From Corbicula japonica (lineage: Eukaryota; Mollusca; Bivalvia; Venerida; Cyrenidae), in assembly GCA_038501625.1 (NCBI GenBank), contig JAZAYU010000012.1, positions 5,828,001-5,892,000 on the forward strand: a stretch of 64,000 bases of DNA, in the 5' to 3' direction. The translations under genes and the position numbers were made by a program. Positions within the stretch are counted from its first letter, which is position 1. Every line of letters begins with the position of its first letter. A model generated the notes under the pieces. That model made no database searches and was not told the DNA's origin. It saw nothing but the letters and a program-made list of their open reading frames with translations. Shown piece after piece: positions 27,601-42,600 of the stretch.

Positions 27601-30600
27601 CATGGATGTGCCGGCTGATCTGGATCTACACTGTTTGCCAACGCAATAAAGGTGTGTCTATGGAGGAAAGGGTTAATGAAAAACATCCACCAACAAGATA
27701 TAACTTCATTCTTTTGTATCATACTGATTGTCTGGGACATAAAACGTCAATACAATAAATGTCAATACAGTGAAAGTAGAAAGTCTACTTTGTAGATCTC
27801 AGAAGAGCCTCAAGGTCAGAAGACCCAAAACAAAGACCCAATACCCAAATTATCAAGTTTGGTCTAAGTATTTGGAATATATTGATAACAAGTAACAGCC
27901 TTGCTTACTTCTCATCCATAGTTCCGACTCGTATGATATTTTGTGCAAGCTGCAGTAGGAGCTGTTTCTTCTGCAGCAGATGAAGACTGTGAAACAGGAA
28001 CAACAACAACTGCAGGTGCTCTACATTCACGTCTGAAAAGTGTATCACATAATTATATAATGTTTATTGAATCAATCAAAATATGCCAAATGTTATGACA
28101 GAATTTCCTCAAAAGATATGGTTGAAAAGCTTCCATACAGAATAAGGTACCTTTACCTCATGGATATGCCTTTATACACATGGGCAACCAGCTCCAGATC
28201 CGCCTGCACATCTGCAGTGTCTGTCTGACCTGGATCAAATGTCTTTGCTTCTTGGTCAGACACATCAATTTGAATCTAAAAGCAAACAGTGTAGATCCTG
28301 ATCAGACTCCACATATGTGCAGATTGATCTAGATTTGCTCTGGTCACCAATGGTATATAGCCATTTCCCATGAAGTACAGCCTTTTAAACAATTTTGAAC
28401 ACTTAACTTAAGTAAACTAAAATTTTCTCCCCACCACATAAATAAGCAAAACAAAATGAAATAAAACTGGCATATTAGCAGTTTTCCAAATTTAAATTTT
28501 GACTCATTGGAGACAATCATTTTGTATTTTAATTGTATTTTTGGTAATTTTCTATCTTACAGACAATAACAACTCTGATACATGTACATGTACCTTCATT
28601 TGGGTCAGTCTTTGTGGGATATGACAGGATATTGTTGGTCAGTGTGTTCATAAAGCGTGTCCAGATGTTAATGACCACAGTCTCAGTCTGACTGACCAGA
28701 TGCCGCGCCTCTCGTTCTCTCTGCTGCCTCAGCAGCAACACCTCGGCCAGCACCGCCAGGGTACGAGGATACACTGTCAAAGGCCAGCTGTCACCATCAC
28801 TTGGGCTTACTCCGAGGTGTGACAGAAGATTGTCCTGAAATCATAGTTTTCTTTTTCAGTTGAATGTACAGGTAATTTTTAAATCGTTTACTACAAAATT
28901 TGAAATCAGTTTTTTTTGCTAAATTTCTTTGTACACTGCGGACTCTTTATAACGCGCTTCGTTTAGATCCGCGCTCCATTATAATGCGGTCGTCCCATGG
29001 ATCCCCCTTTTTTTTCTAAGTCCATTTTTTACCATGAAACGGCAAAAAATCTAAGCCGGAAGTCATTTTTGATCGTAAAACAGCAAATAAATCGAAACCG
29101 GAAGTCAGTCAAGTGACGCACACATTTTACCCCTAAAACAACCGTGTTTTAACACCTTTCCCAGTGACAGATATCAGCCAGAGGCAAACTTGTGAATGCT
29201 TACTTACTGTTTATCATTGATCCATTACTAAATTCAACTGTCTCTATAATTATCACATAATCCGCACAATTCAGAAAGAAACAAAAAATATTCCCAATCA
29301 TGTTTTAAAACCTGTCGGTAGTTCATTGATGTACATTTTGCTTTGATCCGCCTTCCTGTTAATTTCATGGATGTTGTATTTTTTGACTATGGATGTAAAC
29401 AGCGATAATATCTGTCAATGAAATGCGACTTCAAAGAAAAATGTCGACTCGTATCGAGACTGTGATGTTTTGTCGGCTCTGCTATGAAATAGTTTGATCT
29501 ACAAGAAGTGTGTATGTGACATATGGCATTTTTTAGCTGGTTTAAGTTGGTTGATAATGCAATAATACTGAAATATTATACTGGAGATAAAATTAGGATG
29601 TAATTTATAAATTATGGAATATGTTCACGATGGTTAGTGTTTTAATATTTATTTTACATTTACGTTCGTAAATGTCAGAGTTTTTGTCATAAAAAAATAT
29701 TTCTGCAGGCATCTAAACAAACTAGATAAACGGTCTTTAATTCCATTACAATAATTTAAGGCCGATGCGATTTTGATCTTGGTGTTATTAGTCAGTCTCT
29801 TGCCGTTTTGCTTTTTTATTTGAAATTTGGTAATTGTATGTTTTGTAAGAAAGATTATTTGTCGAGTAGTGTGGGGAATCATGACGTTACATGGAATTAT
29901 GCATTATCTTTGTGTATTAGGTAGTATATTTGCGCGGGAAAATCGGGTCATGTATTTTTCGCGGGAAAATCGGGACATGTATTTTGCGCGGGAAAATATA
30001 ACGCGGTTTCACTTATTAACGCGGTCAGGATGATGGACCCGCTATACCGCGTTATAAAGAGTCTGCAGTGTAGTTTACATAATATGTAATACATAAACAT
30101 TAAATTCAAAAACCTTCAAATTTTCTGCCATTTACTGTGGTATCATTATATTTTGCAGTGATTAAATTTTTTTAGTATTGCATGCTAGGAAAAATGCTTA
30201 TTAAATCAAAATTCTTATTTCATCAAACCATTTGGAAATCAACCTGATTTGCTGCCTGAGTGAAAATGCCATTTTAATTTATGTTTTTTCCACGAAATCG
30301 TATCCCCACAAAATTAATTGATACCACAGTAGCTGCAGTGAGGTAAAAAAAAAAAACTTTACCCAAATATTAATAAAATTGTTTATTACATGTATTTATA
30401 TAATGAATTTTTTACCAACAAAATCTCACTGATTTTCTTGAAGAATATAACTAGTCTGTAATAGTTAAGGAGTGGTAACATAGGAAATTCACTTTAATAT
30501 TAAATGTTCCTTATAAGGAATGTTTAGTAACTGTACCTGCAAGCCATCACTAATACTTCCAGTTGCTATGAGACTATGGTTGAATCTTGACAATGTAACT

Positions 30601-33600
30601 GTTAACTCATCAAACGTCTTGTCTAAAAGGAAGAATACTGTAGATATACTTTTAATTATTCATAGGCATAACATTTTATGGTTTTCCATTTTAAACCATT
30701 TTTGTGTCTATATGTATTTAATGGATCTCAATTTTCCTAACTAGGTTTAAGTTAAATTTCTTATTTCGTGGTGGTTTAAATTTTGTTGATCGATCTGTCA
30801 ATGAAATCAACTAAAGTCATTACCTCACAATTATTTTTTCGCAGTATATGTAACTAAAAACATGTTGCAATTACTCAATGTGTATTATTTTAATTTACAA
30901 AGGGTCTTTTACATATCTTTCTGTTTAACTTACAAATCAAACTTACTTAATATAGATATTTTTCTCCAAAAATGTGAAATAACGTGTATTATTTTTTAGT
31001 CTTGGTGTCGTAATTAACTCATAATAGCTATCGCTTTTCATTGCTGTTTCCATCCAAATTTTGGGCCCCATTTCTAATGCCCAATCATATACATGTACTT
31101 TCTTACCAAACCTTAAGTTAGAATTCCCGATTTCTCTATATTTTACTCTTACACTGATAAGAATTTTCTTACTCCAAACCTACCTGTACTGATTCTTGCT
31201 GACTCTTTATCCATATCCTTGACAACGATAGCGAGGCTTGCCATGTGGTCCTCTGTGAGGGAATCTCTCAGGAATTTCTGGAGAACCTCGTCTCTGGTGC
31301 TCACAAAGTACGTGTTCAAGAACTGAAGAACACCTGATGCAAGTGCTACATACTGCAAGAAGAAAACAGATTATTTTCTAAAATAAGCAGCGAATCTCTC
31401 AAGATTTATAGAACCAAATTTCTCACAAATTTTGTGTTTGAGAACCTGATGCAAGGTCTACATGCTGCATATAGAGCTGAGCGCTCTTACTGACAACATC
31501 AATGAATCTGGAAGTCCCACTGTAGCGATTAATCGGTGGAAAAAGAAAATAGGTTATAAAAACAATTTTCTGTAAATTTTACAAGTAATTTAAGATCTTG
31601 GTTAGACTTTTTGGCATTTTTTTCTTGGATCTAACCCTTTTGCACTGAATTCCACAGCTTTAAGTTATGAACATTTCTTATTATAGGAAAACAGTCTCAT
31701 AAATAAAAAAATTGTTTACAGTGGTTCATTACCATGTGTCAACTATAAATCTTATTATACATCATTGAAGACAGTATGTAAATGGAATATTTTTTTTCTT
31801 TTAAAGTTCAAAGAAGTTCAAAGCTAGTTGTCATAATTCAGTATGCAAGAATATAAAAGTCCATTATATTAACCAATTTATAACCAACTCACTCCATCTG
31901 GTTCCCGCTTATCAGGTATGAGATGGGAACCGTCCCCTGCACTAATCTTGCGGGATCTCTTGGTACTAACTTCTCCCTCAAACTTCTGTGGTATTGACTG
32001 GGAGGGTTCAGTGTCCTTCGGGGAGGAAGGGGACATAATCTCCTCCATCCACTGACCCAGTATCGGCTCATAATCATCATCTACAACATGGTGTATCACT
32101 ATATTAACAAGTCAAGACAAAAGAAGAGGTTCCATTTGACATGGAAGATGACTCTTTGACTTTTAAAATTTTAAAAAAGCCTCATGTAAACCCAATCTGA
32201 TTAAAATAATCTCCTGAAAACCGCTACGCTATCAGGATCTGATGACGAGTAACTAAAACATGCTTTTATCACTTACCCTTTGAACCAATCAGATTGTCGC
32301 CTACAAAATCGCAAAAGTGAAAGTAAACATGGTGTTTTAAACCATGACAAGTGTTGACAGCCAGCATTAGACATATTTTACTGAAGATATATGTGTTTAT
32401 GTAGTATTGCATTCATTTCTAATATAATTATATCTCAAGATCATATTGCGTGCGTTATAAATCATGCTTCCTGTGTTGACAATTTCTAAAAAATAGTAAT
32501 CGGGAAAGCTTATGTACGGTGACAGCGGGTGGTCATCAGATCTTACAATTTGTTAGATCTGACTTTAGTGAGATTGATTTAAACCCATATGACTTTAGTT
32601 GAGTGCCATTTTTTCTTAATTTATGGGTATTTTGGATATTAATTGGTGGAATCCCACCCACCCACCCAATGATCAAAAACACCCTTGAGATTCAGTAGCT
32701 AATTGAATTCCTGCTAACAGTATCAAGAATTTAACAGTAAAAACTATGATATGTTACCTTTGGAAATAATGTCACATTTTTTACCAATGTAGCCAAGGTG
32801 TGTGTTTGTGTGAATGCAACTGAACACCATTTGCATTTTTAAAGCAACATGCCTAGCCTAAAAGTTAACTTCAACAACTTTTTAAAATCTAACAAGAGTG
32901 CCAAAATGCCACAAAATACGCCCGTCAAAAAGTTTGTCTAATTTGCCACATTTTTCGTATAAATAAAGGGCCATAACTCTTAAGTGCCTGTAGCAACTTG
33001 GCTGGTTATCGAACTTGGCAGAGATATTATGCCCACCAACATATTCACCAAGTTTGATAAAGACCGGTTGAAAACTCTTTGACTTAGAGAGCGTAAACCC
33101 TTATTTTGGACAATTCAAGGGCCATAATTCAGGAGTGCATGGGGGGATTTGGCTGGTTATAGAACTTGGTCGAGATATTATGCCCACCAACATATTCACC
33201 AAGTTTGATAAAGAACGGATGAAAACTCTTTGACTGAGAGCGTAAACCCTTATTTTGGACAATTCAAGGGCCATAATTCAAGTGCCTGGGGGGATTTGGC
33301 TGGTTATAGAACTTGGTCGAGATATTATGCCCACCAACATATTCACCAAGTTTGATAAAGACCTGATGAAAACTCTTTGACTTAGAGAGCGGAAACCCTG
33401 TGGACGCCGCCCGCCCGCCCGCCAACCCGCCCGCCCACCGCAGGTGTTCCCATAATACGTCCCGTTTTTCAAACGGGCGTATAAAAAGTGTTTGTCCATA
33501 TTAAAAATAACTAAAAGCATGGTTCACCATCAACTCCAATGAAAATATGTAGTTATACATGTACATGTATACTGATTTCCAGAATGACAGTATTTAGTTA

Positions 33601-36600
33601 CTATTTTAATTACACAAACAATTACCATCATCCACTGAGCTTTCATCTGAGCTACTGAAGTCATCCTCATAGAACGTGTTGGAGTCAGAGGCGCTGCTGC
33701 TGCTGGATTCCGACTCGGAACCTTGCTTTAGTCGCTTTATCAGGCATGCCTGAAATCATTCAAAAAGACAATGTTAAGACAATGAAATTTATAACTATAA
33801 GGTAAGTATGATGGATGATCCAAAAGTTCACCAAAAAATGCTCTCATTTCATTAAATTTGCAAACAGAGCAGTGAAATTTTACCCCAATGTAGATAAGTC
33901 TATTATTTATTAACATATTAAGTTATAACAAAAAAGAGAGAAAAAATTGGTTGAATCCATTCACAAGTATTCCTTGACACCAAGAAATCCGCATGCCCTC
34001 AAACAAAACATAAACTGACCTTTTTGAGAGCTGTAGGTACAAGTGTAAACATGAGGTCAGGGATGTTGATTGCTGACATCAGCTTCTGTATTCTCTTCCA
34101 TGCTGGCAGTGGAGCCAGCAGGGTCAGGTCCAAGCTCTTCCCAGTGGTGGTCTGATAACAATCAAAGTAGATGTCAATATTACAATTTACTCAATAGGTA
34201 TGTCTATGTAGAAAAATCAGTAAGCAGTGTAGATCCAGGTCAATCAGAACACAGGATCATCAAGATCTGCACTGTTGGCTGTTGGCTTTTAGGTTCATTA
34301 TGTTATTCTGACCATAGAGAAAACAGTGTAGATCCTGATCAGTCTGTGTGGATGCAAAGGCTGATCTGAAACTACAGTGTTAGCCAATGAGGTATTGAAC
34401 ATATATTCCATACATCATTTAAACTAATACTTAGATGTAGTTCTATGCATGGGCACGAAAAAAATTAAGTAACACTTGACCAATATCAAGATAGCAAAAT
34501 AAGTTTTCTTGTACAAAAATCAAATTTAGAAAAGCTCTCTACCTACAAATCAAGTTAACCTGTAAAATTCTTAGTAGAAATGAACATGTGTAAATACAGT
34601 ACATCAGATTGTTATTTCAGGATTCTAACCGTCCTCACTCAAGCACTGACAGCCGGGAAACAACCAGCAGATATAAATGGGTTCAGTGGTAAAAAAAAAC
34701 GTTGTCGATTCTGGTCAGATATTCATATCTTTAACCCTTTCCTCCATGCAAAGGTGTGTTGTGACATGAGCATACAATGTAGATCTAGATCAGCCAGCTC
34801 AATCCATGTCATAATATGTGTAGATACCTGATCAGATGGCACAGACGTGCCAGCTGATTTTGATCAACTGCTCACAGATGCATTAAAGTCTGTTAATACG
34901 GAGAATTTAGTAATAGTAAATAATTAAAATTTATCAAAACCAGAGGTTAAAAAGAAGCATTCTTAAATAAGATGTATTATTCACTATCAATCCCTACTGG
35001 TTTTTGTCATACCTGCATACTAGTGGACTGAGATGTTCCACTGAGACTAGGCATCACACCCTCTGTCTGAAGGTCATCAAACAGTTTGTGAAGTAACTGT
35101 ACAGCGTGTAATCCCAGGGCTACAGAAAGGATACCCAGACCTTGACAAGAACTGAAACATAATGTACATCAGGTTTATATAAATTTATTTATCAATAACT
35201 AAATTTTCCATCGACTCTTTACTAAATTTTCCGCCCAATTTTATTAAGAAATCAGGCTGGGATCTCATTTCAGAGAATATGCTTTACAGCTGAAACATTA
35301 AGATACCAGTGGATAAAAAAAGTTAACATCAAATAATAAAATATGTTCAGGTGGCCTAAAATTTTGAAGGGATAAAAATCTTGAAATTTATAACGGTCTT
35401 ATTAAACCCTAATGTAACAAAACCATGATTATTAAATCAATACTGATTAACTTTGCCATTTAGAAACTACTTATTTTTCATGTGAGAAGACTGTACTGAA
35501 TATACCTTTTGGCAGACCCAGGTCTGTTAGCAGCCTGAGTAGATCTAGGGGACTGGGAGTCCGGTGTTCCTAGGCTAGAAGCGCTGGATGGTCGGGATCG
35601 ACTATCTTTCCTCTCCAGTATCATGGCAGGGGTTAAAGTGAGAATCCCTTGTAGACCCTGTAACAGCAGCCAGGAGGCCAACAGGTTCAAGTTCTGGGCA
35701 ATCTGTAAACAGAAACATGTGCCCCTTGATTGGTGATTAACCATTTACTTTATCTGTATGGATTACAACAATGTACTGACTGTGTAAATCCAGATCAGTC
35801 AGCACATCTGTGCCATCTGATCAGGATCTACTTAGTTCATTTCTTTGTCAGAAATGACGTAATGAATCTAAAAGCAAGCACTGCATCCTGATCAGATGAC
35901 ACAGATGAGCTGGCCAACCGACACTGTTCACCCATATGATAACAGCTCCCTTTTTTCTATCCTTTTTAGCAGTCAACTCATTCTTTTGTATGATGTATCC
36001 CATACTTACATGTACAAAATACTGCCTATTTGTTATAAATATATTCATGAATTAAATGTAACAGTTGTCCTGTATAAAACTAAATTTTATTTTAATTAGG
36101 CCTGCCTCTGTGTTTATAAGCATATTACCATTTATTTTCTTCACTTATATTTATAATACCCCAAGCTCCCATCAGTAATTTTTTTCTTTGACTAACATAG
36201 GTTACACTTGTGATACAATGATGGTCACATTTATCAGCCCTATCCATGTAGCCATTTCCGGGGGTTGTACCAGCTAGCTCAGTTGGTAACATGCTTGATA
36301 TAAGTGGCTAGACATTGTTGCCGTTAATGATAACCAATATCATTTACCTCATTATTATTTGTATGTTCAATTCTTCAAATATGAATATATTGGATCATAG
36401 AGTAACATCTGAAAAATTGCAAAACAAATATGAAGAGAATTCTGATTAACTTACATTTCCACCTGCCCTTGTTGAATTGTGTATAGCAGTGGACACATTG
36501 TTGAAAATCTCAAGCTATAAAAGAAGTAAATGATCATAAAAGTCAATGTCAGAAGTCAGAAAAAGAGGACCAAAAATAAATTACAAGGTTAAAGATATAT

Positions 36601-39600
36601 CATCACTGCTAACAGTGAATACCGACTTCTTTATACAACAACAATATTATTAACAATCATTTTACTGACAACCTAAATATCAGGACTATAATTCAACAAC
36701 TCAATCGACCCAGATTTTAAATACAGTAACTGTTGCTGTTAAAAACTGAAACCAGCCTATACCTTATGAGTTCATTCATGTATTATATATCAAGCAATAT
36801 TCAATTTCCAGTGTGTGTAATTTTAAATCAAGTCAGTATTTAAATATTTTGAAATACAAAGAATGCAATATCTTACAGTTTTATGTACAATGTTGATAGC
36901 ATAGCTGTCAATCTCCTCTTCCTTGGAAGTGGGCGTGGCCTTGGTGGGTGTGCCACTGGCCAGACTCATGATTGTATTGGTTGTTGCTACAGTAACCGCA
37001 GCATACAGACATCCCATGGTTACAGTGATGATCTTCTCAAGTCTCTTCACAGTCAGGGGTTCGAGCACTGGTAGGGAAAACACTCTCCACACTATGGACA
37101 AGTCGTTCAGCAACAGCTGGAAGCTATGCAAAGAAACATCTTTATAATTTATTCAATAGCGTATGTACTCAATGATGTCAACTTTAACATTCCCTAAGTT
37201 TGGTTGTTACTACAGGCACAATGATGTTATCTGTTTTAACTTAAATAGCCAGTAAAACTGTATGATTTTAAATGAAAGTAAATAAAACTCGGAACACTTA
37301 TTTATTCAACGTCACAGGAAAAGGTGTCTTCAGTCAGTTGATGTTAATCCATGAAATTACATCACAAAATAAAGCAGACAACATTGCTTACTTTGCATTG
37401 GGGGTAAAATTAACATTATATTTTCAAAATGTGCAATAAAGTAATGTATTTATTTGATAAATATTTGACGATGATAGATTATTTTCAGAAATAGCTGTAA
37501 ACTAGACTGAGTCCTAGGGACACTGATGCCCCCACTGCTACAAAATTTGTAACAAAGGGCCTTAACTTTACTATCATCTGCACATCCTGCCTGATCATCT
37601 TTGCAAGTTTGAAAGAAATCTGCCCGATAGTTAATGAGGAGTTGATGCCACAAAATTTGGGGGACGTATGTATGGTTCATAGTGCAACTCCATTATGCCT
37701 CTCACTTCATAAGGGCATAAAATATATTCAAATGTGCCTCATTTAACTTACCAATTTCTGGTTGTCAAGGCATCAGAGAGTGTAGCCGGCATGACAAATG
37801 CGGAGCCGGAGATGGCATCCTTGTATCTCTGTATATATCTGTTGAGGAAGGTCAGTTCCGAGCACACATCCAGCAGGATGTTGCTACCATTGAGCTGTGA
37901 TAAGCTGGCTAGATTCCTCATCGCAAACAGGTTCTGACAATCACATAAACAAATCTTTATCAGCATGGTCTGGCTGCACGGCATTTGTCTCATTTTTTAG
38001 CAGGGCAGACATAGATCAACCAACAAATTCACATTCTGATTTGGGTCTACATTGTTCACTTTATTATTCATATAATTTCAGTTAATAAATTCTGTAAACC
38101 ATATTATAATGCAGAGATCTACATAAGGGGTGATGGAGGTTGGGTATGAGGTCCCAGTAAGAGGCAGGGGGAGGGAGTATTCCTTCTGCAATACTGACTA
38201 TATTACCAACCTATTTAACAGTAAACACACAGTGGCCATTTGTTTGTGTTGAGCCTTTCATGAAACCAAATTCTACTTAAAAGAAACTGAAACCACTGCC
38301 TATGAGCAATTAAAGACTGGTTCAATTGATAAAAAAGAAAATCCATTACAGAGTAAATGGTTAAACGGTATTCCAGAATTGCATGTGAACAGGTCAAATT
38401 TATAGACATCATTTGAGCCATGGAAAACATGTGGGAATTGAAGTCAATCCTTCAAATTACTTAATTAAGTAGAGCAAATTAAAATACTTTTGAGATTTTT
38501 TCCAATATAAATATGCAGTCGGACCTCGATAATTCGAACTTCTATAATTCGAACACCGTAGATATTTCGAACTCGTATCTCGGTCCCGGCAAAACGCCTA
38601 TATACCTTATATGCATTAACTCTTGATTATTCGAACACCCGATATTTCAAACTTCGAACTCGAAGTCCAGTCTGTCCTTTTCATTTTCTATTAATTTCAC
38701 TCTCAATATTTCGAACACCTTTGAAATATATCGCTCAAAATTATGACATGTTAAAGTTTTCACTCTTCAAGCGGATAACAATAGCGACGCCTTACGAATA
38801 GCACACGCTGTGAAACTGACACAATTCAAGCAACGCGATACCTGTTACAAACAAATAATATTAAATTATTTGATCTCTTTAAAATCTGATCAGAAATATA
38901 ATTAAAGAAAATTTCAAATAATTAAGACTTGCAAACTAAATTTGCAAACAAAAATTGAGCGAATATAATATATAATATGATTGTGTATAAAACAAAGACC
39001 AAAATTAATTTTAATCATATCTTATCAGCATGTCTGAAACAGAATATAGTAGCCTTTTTCCTCAAGCTGAGCAACTTAGTGAAGGACCCGATAACGGGGA
39101 GATAGCTAAGTCAGCTAGTAAGTAAATTAAACATCTGTGACGTGAAGATTTGTGATTTATGATTTGTAGTATCATTCACTACGTATATTATTTATGACAA
39201 AATGTATTCGAGTTACGTTCATGTAGATGTATATAATAATGTAAACATGCATATATAGTTTTGAAATAAAAATAAATAAATATTTGGCTTGTCTTTTATT
39301 TCACATACAAAAGATAATGTAGATAAACAGACATTAAAAACATGAACAAAAAAAATCCACTTCCGCCGACCGACAGACCTTCGGTAATTCGAACACCCCG
39401 ATAATTCGATCTTTTTTCCCGGTCCTGACGAGTTCGAATTATCGAGGTTCGACTGTGCGTATTTAATGTAACACAATGCTCCAAATCAACAATAGGATCA
39501 ATTCTAGCACGAGACAGTAGGCACTCGATTCACCTTGCCTTTTTGACAGCATGTTTGAAAACAAAAGCAATTTTAAATATCAGAATCATAATTATCTCCT

Positions 39601-42600
39601 GTATTTTGCAGCAAATTTTGCTCCATACCTTCATTTCCTCAGTGTTGTCACTGATGTGTACTATAGTGACATCTCCATCAACAGTGATCGTCTCAGTCGG
39701 GGTTGCCTCTGTCTTTCCAACAGCTGCTGGTACGGGGGATACTATCTCGTCAAATACAGATGTCATCTGATCAAACAGGTTCACCTCGGACTCCAGTCTT
39801 GTTCTTTTCGGTTCTTTGGGAGGTTCTTCCTCTGGGGCTGTCAATCAAATCAAAAGTATGTCACAGAAGCCAGCAAAGAATGCCAGCGTTTTTTTCCTTC
39901 TTAAACTACCTCCCAAAAAGGGTACCATTCCCAAAGCTGACAGGAATCTTCCCAATTCAATCATCAGACTTTTCCCAATCCCCAAAACTACTGTTCGCAA
40001 CAACAAACAGTGCCATTTCCCAAGTGCCAATAGAGTTTGTTACAAGAAATGTCGCACAGCATAAACAAACCGTACTGTACAAATGCCCCCCCCCCAGTTA
40101 TAACTTCAAATGCAGATTCATTTCACATTAATTGCAACATCAATGAAACTATTCCTGCCAATATAAATTATTTTTCCATAGACAGGCAGTCATTGCATTG
40201 TCGGTAACTGAATTCTGCATAAAATTTACATCACTAAAGGCTGTTAAGGAAACAGACCTTATGATTCTTTGCAAAGCTGATTAAAACCCCTAGTGTGAAT
40301 ATACATGAATAATGAAAAATCCCAATAGCTCTCATTCTGCGACTAATTTTTTTCCCAATTTCAAGATTTTACGACGTGAAAATTTCCCAATTGTAGGGGA
40401 TGGAGTACAAGCATGTTTATTGATATGCTTTTTGAACAGTCTGTGTCTCATTATGTCTATGTAATGACCAAAGTGAAGGAAATAAAAGTTGAAAGTTCAA
40501 CTCTTTGAAATAAAACTAGAATGTGTCCTCAGACACTAATGCTCCTACTGCTGCAAAAACATTAACATTTGAAACAACAAAGGGCCATAGCTCTGGTAAA
40601 AATGGTTGCAGGAAAAAATCCTTTCTTAATGATTATCTACACATCCTGCATGATTATCTGTGCAGGTTTGAAAGAAATCCACCTGATAGTTTAGGAGGGG
40701 AGGAGTTGATGCAACAAGATTTAGGGGACATACGGCTGGACGGACGTATGAGTGCACTTTGTTGGGGCATAATAAAAATATCTTTAAATTTCTCTGTGAT
40801 TTAATCTGAAAATATTTATATAATACTATAAATTGCATGTAAACTTTGTTGTCTGATTTCTTTACAAATGGCTGCTTAGAAATAAATTTCATACAAACCT
40901 GTGTCAGAATCCCTAACGCTAGGTGGAAACTGAGCAGACTTCAACATTGCATTGAATGTGATAACATCTGATTTGGGTAAACATCCCAGACCAATACACA
41001 GTCCTTTAATCAGTATCATCAGGTATTTCTGAAACCATACAATATACAAAGTTGTTAGGCACCATGGTTGCCTTATGAAAAAGTTGCATGTATCAAAAAA
41101 TTGGTAATTAAAGAATATTGCTTCTTTCTTTTCAGTACAATAAGAAAATGGGATCATGACTTTTGATATGGGGAAATTGGCATGTTCAAATAGATAAATA
41201 GAATTATTTTAACAGAAAATTTGTTATAACATAGCATAAAATATTTAACGTCTGATATAACAAAGTATGAATTAACTAAAACATGTCATTCAACTTTAAA
41301 TGTCAAGGATAACACAAACAAGTCAAAATGGACTCTTTATTTCCATTGTTTTCCTTGAGATGTAGTGTTGTATGACATAGGGTGATTGAAAATAAGTAGG
41401 ATTACAAATAGTCAGATTTAAAAATTAAGTATTGTTAAGAAATTGTTAACCAGTAAATTTAGTGGGTAATGGACTTAATGACTTGCTTAGGAATAATAAT
41501 GCAGTAAGAATTTAAGAACATTTCGTGACTTCATTGCACTAACAGTAAAACTTCTTATTTCAATGGTACTTATACCATTTTTGCACTCGGGTAACAAACA
41601 TCTTATTAATCATTTTCATTCCATAATTCCCGAAGATGTTATGTACTTACAGCTGACATGGCACAGCTGTCTACCTGGTGTTCAAGCCTCTGGAGCAGGA
41701 ACTGTAGCAGCACCTTACAAGCCCCTGTGACACTTGACATGTGAGGGGACATAACTGTAAATAAAGACGTCCATGTGAAGGGAAATGAGCTAATTAACAC
41801 TTTACTACAAAGACAGGCCTACTATCACATGGGCAAACAGTGACACAGTAATATGTTTTAAATGCAAAAGTATGGAGATATATTATGAAACTAAGTAATT
41901 TCAAAAATGACCATACTTCATTATAGAAAATAGTGCAACATGCTTCAGGGGTTCCATTTGACCTGGAAGCTCGGGTTTTGACCCGGGAATTTATAAAATA
42001 TGCCAAATTGAATCGTCGTAAATCTAGAGCATGCGTCATCATGACCCGGGGTGAATTTGACCTGTGGGTCAATCAAATCAAAAATAACACTGAAAGCCCG
42101 CCTAATGTAATCACAACTGTCTAATCTGAAACGCCGATTTACCAAAAATCAGTATCACATACTGAAACGTTACATCACACCCGTGGTTAGAAAGTTAATT
42201 GTTGTGTAAACAAATTATCAGTAATTCACGCGCGCCTGTATATTATGATAACTGACGATGGGACAATTACAGAAACATGAAAGGTTAATTGGTTTCATCA
42301 AATTTGAAGAGTAATGAAAGGATTATCGGCGAGTTAAATCATCAAACGAAGGATTATCGGCAAGTTAAATCATCAAACATTTTCGGATAACGGCGTGAAT
42401 GGTAAATGGATCTCTTTGTCTTTGAGATTGTAATTGTACAAATTTATAGAAGCTGTGTCAAGTTGCAACTGAATTTCAAAGTATAAGGTTTTAATATTCC
42501 TCAGAAATCTCGATTAATGCATCGCAAAAAATAGTTCAGACCAGCTTATTTTAATTCATGTCTGGCGGTGGAAAGCGACCCGTTGAGGATTCGGATGTTG

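Noticed and set aside
27483..27758. 91-codon ORF with the phrase [18 protein letters not shown] and similar ORFs at 704, 4,811, 5,950 and 34,070
   Set aside because: They all lie in family 1 MITE copies and on both strands; the apparent family is the repeat itself.
39703..40131. 142-codon plus-strand ORF
   Set aside because: It overlaps UBR4 exon 5 in antisense and continues into intron; no motif.
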